In this document: in pieces, positions 60,910 to 64,000 of the stretch
How the letters are laid out: every line of letters starts with the position of its first letter
Position numbering within the stretch: position 1 is the first letter of the stretch
DNA from: an uncultured Collinsella sp.
GTDB taxonomy: Bacteria; Actinomycetota; Coriobacteriia; Coriobacteriales; Coriobacteriaceae
Length of the DNA stretch: 64,000 nucleotides
Assembly: GCA_958403385.1 (NCBI GenBank)
Contig: CATXXC010000006.1
Location: 1 to 64,000 of the forward strand
Direction of reading: 5' to 3'
Notes under the pieces: model-generated
Databases searched by the model: none
The model's input: the letters and a program-made list of their open reading frames with translations, nothing else
What the model was told of the DNA's origin: nothing
Translations under genes and position numbers: made by a program

Positions 60910-62025
60910 CTAACGCAAACCCTCTACCGCATCCGCCAGAAGAGCGGCGGCCCTATCCTGAGCCAGACCACGCGCCGCCTGACGCATGGCGTCGCGCGTC
61001 GCCGCGTCATCGACCAGGTGCAGCAGTTCATCGGCAAAGGCAAAACCGTCGATATCGGCATCGGCGCAGAGCACGCCGGCCCCGGCGTCGACCAGATAAC
61101 GGGCATTGGTGGTTTGGTGGTCGGCCGTCGCATGCGGATACGGCACGAGCACCGAAGGTACGGCGAGCGCAGCGATCTCGGCCACGCTCGATGCGCCCGA
61201 ACGCGAGAGCACCAAATCGGCAGCAGCCAGCATATCGCCCATGTTGTCGATGTAAGACTGGACGCGGTAACGCTTCGCCTCCTCGGGCGTCAGCGCCAAA
61301 GCGCGCTCGGTCTCCTCAAAGCCGTCGGCACCCGTCGAATGCAACACATAGAGGTTCTTGCGCGAAAGCAGCTCGTTTTTGAGCGAAACCACGCGCTCGT
61401 TGAGGTGCTGGGCGCCAAGTGAACCGCCAAAGACGAGCAGCAGCGTAGCGTCCTCGGGAACGCCAAGTGCTTTGCGGCCGCGAGCGCGATCGCCCTCGAT
61501 CACCGAGCGACGTACGGGGTTGCCGGTCATGAGCACGTGGCCAGGGTCACCTTCGCGCTCAAAGACCGAACGCGCTGCCGGCACCGAGATGCACACGCGG
61601 GCGGCGTGGGAGTTCATCATCTTGTTGGCCAGGCCCGGAACAGAGTTCTGCTCATGCAGCAGATACGGAACGCCCGCGCCCTTGCACCACCCCAGCAGCG
61701 GAACCTCGACATAGGCACCAAAACCAATGGCAGCGTCGGGCTTGCCGACCTTTGAGAAATGACCAGCGAGCGCACGCTTGGCCTTGTTGACACGCCACAG
61801 CGAGGTCAGCGCCGTCCAAGGACGGGAGCGGTCGAAGCCAGTGACCGTAATGGGCACAAAATCAAACCCAGCCTCGGGGACCAGACGACCCTCGAGCTTG
61901 CGCGACTGGCCCACGAACACAACGTGGTGGCCACGATCACGCAGTTCTTCGGCCAAGGCGAGCGCGGGGTTGATGTGTCCTGCCGTGCCGCCGGCTGCAA
62001 TAGCAACGGTCATCTTATCGGTCAT
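60910..62025 (-). CDS. murG: UDP-GlcNAc--undecaprenyl-PP-MurNAc-pentapeptide transferase MurG
   Basis: This is a 371-residue glycosyltransferase that makes lipid II. The N-terminal loop is AIAAGGTAGHINPALALAEELRDRGHHVVFVG, then GFGAYVEVPLL, LHEQNSVPGLANKMM, LLLVFGGSLGAQHLNE and the UDP-GlcNAc loop SRSGASSVAEIAALAVPSVLVPYPHA with ATADHQTTNA. The ATG at 62025 has AAGGGAC upstream and overlaps ftsW by 11 bases. Confidence 0.96.
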   Translation of the reverse strand: MTDKMTVAIAAGGTAGHINPALALAEELRDRGHHVVFVGQSRKLEGRLVPEAGFDFVPITVTGFDRSRPWTALTSLWRVNKAKRALAGHFSKVGKPDAAIGFGAYVEVPLLGWCKGAGVPYLLHEQNSVPGLANKMMNSHAARVCISVPAARSVFEREGDPGHVLMTGNPVRRSVIEGDRARGRKALGVPEDATLLLVFGGSLGAQHLNERVVSLKNELLSRKNLYVLHSTGADGFEETERALALTPEEAKRYRVQSYIDNMGDMLAAADLVLSRSGASSVAEIAALAVPSVLVPYPHATADHQTTNARYLVDAGAGVLCADADIDGFAFADELLHLVDDAATRDAMRQAARGLAQDRAAALLADAVEGLR

Positions 62026-63535
62026 GGTAGTCCCTTCGTACACGCGGTCCCTGGTCGTCGGTGCGCAGACGCGCCGACGGGTCCGAGTTCAAATCGATTC
62101 GATTATATCCGCCGCCCGCGTTGCGAGGGCTGGGGCGCTGAGGACGACCTTGCGGCGCCGTTCGCTGACGCGGGCGGACTGCCGGCTCGGTCGCAGAGCC
62201 ATCCAGGACGGTAAAACCGTTACGCGAAGATCGCTCGCCGCGCACGTGGGGCACGCCAGCGGTACTCTCATCCATAACGGCAAAGCTCTCGCGGCGACGG
62301 TCGTACTCATCGCGACGGGCGCTCTCGTACGAAACGCGCAGGATCAATCCGGCAAGCATAAGCGACACAATAATCGACGAACCGCCGTAGCTAATAAACG
62401 GCAACGGTTTGCCCGTCATGGGAAACACGTTGAGGATGCCCAACGCGTTAATCAAAAACTGCACCGCGAGAATGACCGCGGAGCCAGACGCCATAAGCGC
62501 GCCCCGACGATCGGTCGCCTGCTCGGCAATGCGAAACGCCGAATAGATCAGCATCGCAAACACCAAGAAGAACAGCACAGTTCCGACAAAACCGACTTCC
62601 TCGCCAATGATAGCCAGGATGTAGTCGTTGTGCGCCTCGGGCAGATACGAGTACTTCATGGTTGAGTTGCCGATGCCACGGCCGAACAGACCGCCCGAGG
62701 CAAAGGCCATGATGGCAAGCGTAGCCTGATAGCCGTCACCATACTCGTCGGCCCAAGGGTTCAAGGCAACCTGAATACGCACCATACGGTACGGCTCTGC
62801 AACAAGCGCAATCACAATCACGAGAATGCCGAAGATTAGCACGCCGATGATAAATCTGGGGTCGAGACCCGCAAACAACGCCATGCACATGAGGGTCAAC
62901 AGGATGATCAGGACAGTACCGAAATCGGGCTGGATAAAGATCAGAAAGAGCGAAATGCCCAAGTAGATGCCCATCTTGCGAAGGAATTCGTTGATGTTGC
63001 CACCGGGCGAAAAGAAACGATCAAGCATGATGGCCGAATACGCAATGGCAAATGGCTTTAAAAACTCGGAAGGCTGGAACTGAATGCCGGCAATGTTGAG
63101 CCAGCGCGTGGCGCCACGGCTGCCGCTGCCCACCAAGAACACCAGAAACAGTAGCCCTATCATGCCTATGAGGAAGATCCTGAGCACGTCTTCCCCAAAC
63201 CAACTGTCCGGCAAGATGCGCACGATGGCAACCATAGCCAGCACGCCAACTCCGGCAAACGCGGCTTGTCGAAACAGAAAAAACGTCGCCGAGCCATTCT
63301 CGTGCAGCGCCTCGACCGAAGACGCCGAGTACACCATCAGCAGGCCAAAGCACACCAATGTAAACAGGCAGGCCATGAATATCAAACGGGGGCGCATGAT
63401 ACGGGCGGGAACGCCGGCAATATAGCGTTCGCTAAACGTCTGCCCGCCGCGACCGGAACGCGGTGTGCTGCGCCGCGAGGAAGCACGGTCCGAGTCGGGC
63501 CTCCTCATACCTTGTCGGGGGCTCTCCTCTCTCAC
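62015..63535 (-). CDS. ftsW: Peptidoglycan polymerase FtsW (SEDS family)
   Basis: This is a 506-residue membrane protein with about ten helices. SEDS motifs seen are GATRWLNIAGIQFQPSEFLK (about 140), FIQPDFGTVLIILLT, the catalytic-Asp loop with GRGIGNSTMKYSYLPEAHNDYILAIIGEEVG and FPMTGKPLPFISYGGSS. Basic tails flank the core: about 45 residues N-terminal and 110 C-terminal. The start is uncertain; the GTG at 63535 is six bases after AGGGG, and the ATG at 63508 is possible. murD ends ten bases upstream. Confidence 0.93.
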   Translation of the reverse strand: MREESPRQGMRRPDSDRASSRRSTPRSGRGGQTFSERYIAGVPARIMRPRLIFMACLFTLVCFGLLMVYSASSVEALHENGSATFFLFRQAAFAGVGVLAMVAIVRILPDSWFGEDVLRIFLIGMIGLLFLVFLVGSGSRGATRWLNIAGIQFQPSEFLKPFAIAYSAIMLDRFFSPGGNINEFLRKMGIYLGISLFLIFIQPDFGTVLIILLTLMCMALFAGLDPRFIIGVLIFGILVIVIALVAEPYRMVRIQVALNPWADEYGDGYQATLAIMAFASGGLFGRGIGNSTMKYSYLPEAHNDYILAIIGEEVGFVGTVLFFLVFAMLIYSAFRIAEQATDRRGALMASGSAVILAVQFLINALGILNVFPMTGKPLPFISYGGSSIIVSLMLAGLILRVSYESARRDEYDRRRESFAVMDESTAGVPHVRGERSSRNGFTVLDGSATEPAVRPRQRTAPQGRPQRPSPRNAGGGYNRIDLNSDPSARLRTDDQGPRVRRDYHDR

Positions 63536-63544
63536 CGGCAACCC

Positions 63545-64000
63545 CTATTCCATTTGCGATTTCGCCGCAGCGGCAAGCTGGGCCACATAGTCCTTAAACA
63601 CGCGGCCGCGCTCCTCATAGCCCGAGAACTCATCGAACGAAGAGCAGGCAGGAGAAAGTAAGATCACGTCGCCACGGCTCGACAGCGAACGGGCGACGTC
63701 CACGGCATCGCGCAGGTCATCCGCCTGGGCGATATCCACATCGCCGTCGACATCGGCCTCGTCCATAGCGGCGGTGAAACGCTCGCGCGCATCGCCAAAG
63801 CAGACGACCGAGCGTACGTTATCCATAACAACGCGCGCGAAGTCCGTGAGCGGCGTGCCCTTATCGTGGCCGCCGAGCAGCAAGATCACGTCGTCATCGG
63901 GAAATGCCGTCAGTGCCTTCTCGACCGCATCGGTGTTGGTCGCCTTGGAATCGTTGACGTAGCGCACGCCGTCAATCTCGCCACACGGCTCCACGCGGTG
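63545..64000 (-). CDS. murD: UDP-N-acetylmuramoylalanine--D-glutamate ligase MurD (C-terminal part)
   Basis: The frame is open to the right edge, so only the last 151 residues are seen. They match the MurD C-terminal domain: VRYVNDSKATNTDAVEKAL, VILLLGGHDKGTPL and LLSPACSSFDEFSGYEERGRVFKDYV. It adds D-Glu to UDP-MurNAc-L-Ala. It lies directly upstream of ftsW in the same transcript. Confidence 0.95.
   Translation of the reverse strand, partial: HRVEPCGEIDGVRYVNDSKATNTDAVEKALTAFPDDDVILLLGGHDKGTPLTDFARVVMDNVRSVVCFGDARERFTAAMDEADVDGDVDIAQADDLRDAVDVARSLSSRGDVILLSPACSSFDEFSGYEERGRVFKDYVAQLAAAAKSQME

Overview
The window is chromosomal DNA from a GC-rich Gram-positive bacterium, most likely a gut Coriobacteriia member (Collinsella or a close relative). 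This is inferred from gene order (ftsZ-pgeF-yggS-sepF-yggT-divIVA), the G/C-ending codon use, the protein flavour and the anaerobic gene content (2-hydroxyacyl-CoA dehydratase family, cysteine desulfidase, selenocysteine use). No rRNA is present, so the taxonomic call is inference. I see no prophage, insertion sequence or CRISPR array.

Left part (1-14.4 kb): two tRNAs (Pro, Gly) with a shared promoter, a branched-chain amino acid carrier, then a minus-strand operon (8570 to 1839) of two double-cubane/2-hydroxyacyl-CoA dehydratase-like proteins, their activase, SelD, YedF, a DUF3343 protein and a class-V aminotransferase (cysteine desulfurase-like). selD contains an in-frame UGA at codon 17, so SelD is itself a selenoprotein. 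Next come molybdate uptake (modABC) and molybdenum cofactor assembly (moeA-mogA). Selenium and molybdenum handling are therefore adjacent.

Middle (14.6-32 kb): a CLC antiporter, a lipid kinase, a release-factor-like rescue protein, xanthine phosphoribosyltransferase, an MFS exporter, an O-acetylhomoserine sulfhydrylase-like enzyme, a small redox protein, a YigZ-family protein, RNase P RNA, ribosomal protein S1, a HAD phosphatase, cysteine desulfidase, rpiB, ndk, argH and argG. argG is preceded by a 24-residue leader peptide ending in a run of Arg codons, followed by competing hairpins: an apparent attenuator.

32-47.6 kb: a Cof-type phosphatase, DNA polymerase I, M18 aminopeptidase, YaaA, a TPP riboswitch with thiC and thiD, a GDSL hydrolase, a PARG-like protein with an altered catalytic motif, a Bax-inhibitor-like protein, a phosphate transporter with its DUF47 partner, and a nitroreductase with mosaic codon use.

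Right part (47.7-64 kb): the division and cell-wall cluster on the minus strand, murD(partial)-ftsW-murG-murC-murB-ftsQ-ftsZ-pgeF, then the phosphate operon pstSCAB-phoU, then yggS-sepF-yggT-divIVA. The pst-phoU block appears to interrupt the usual ftsZ-to-divIVA string. Long palindromic intergenic repeats of several families are scattered throughout.
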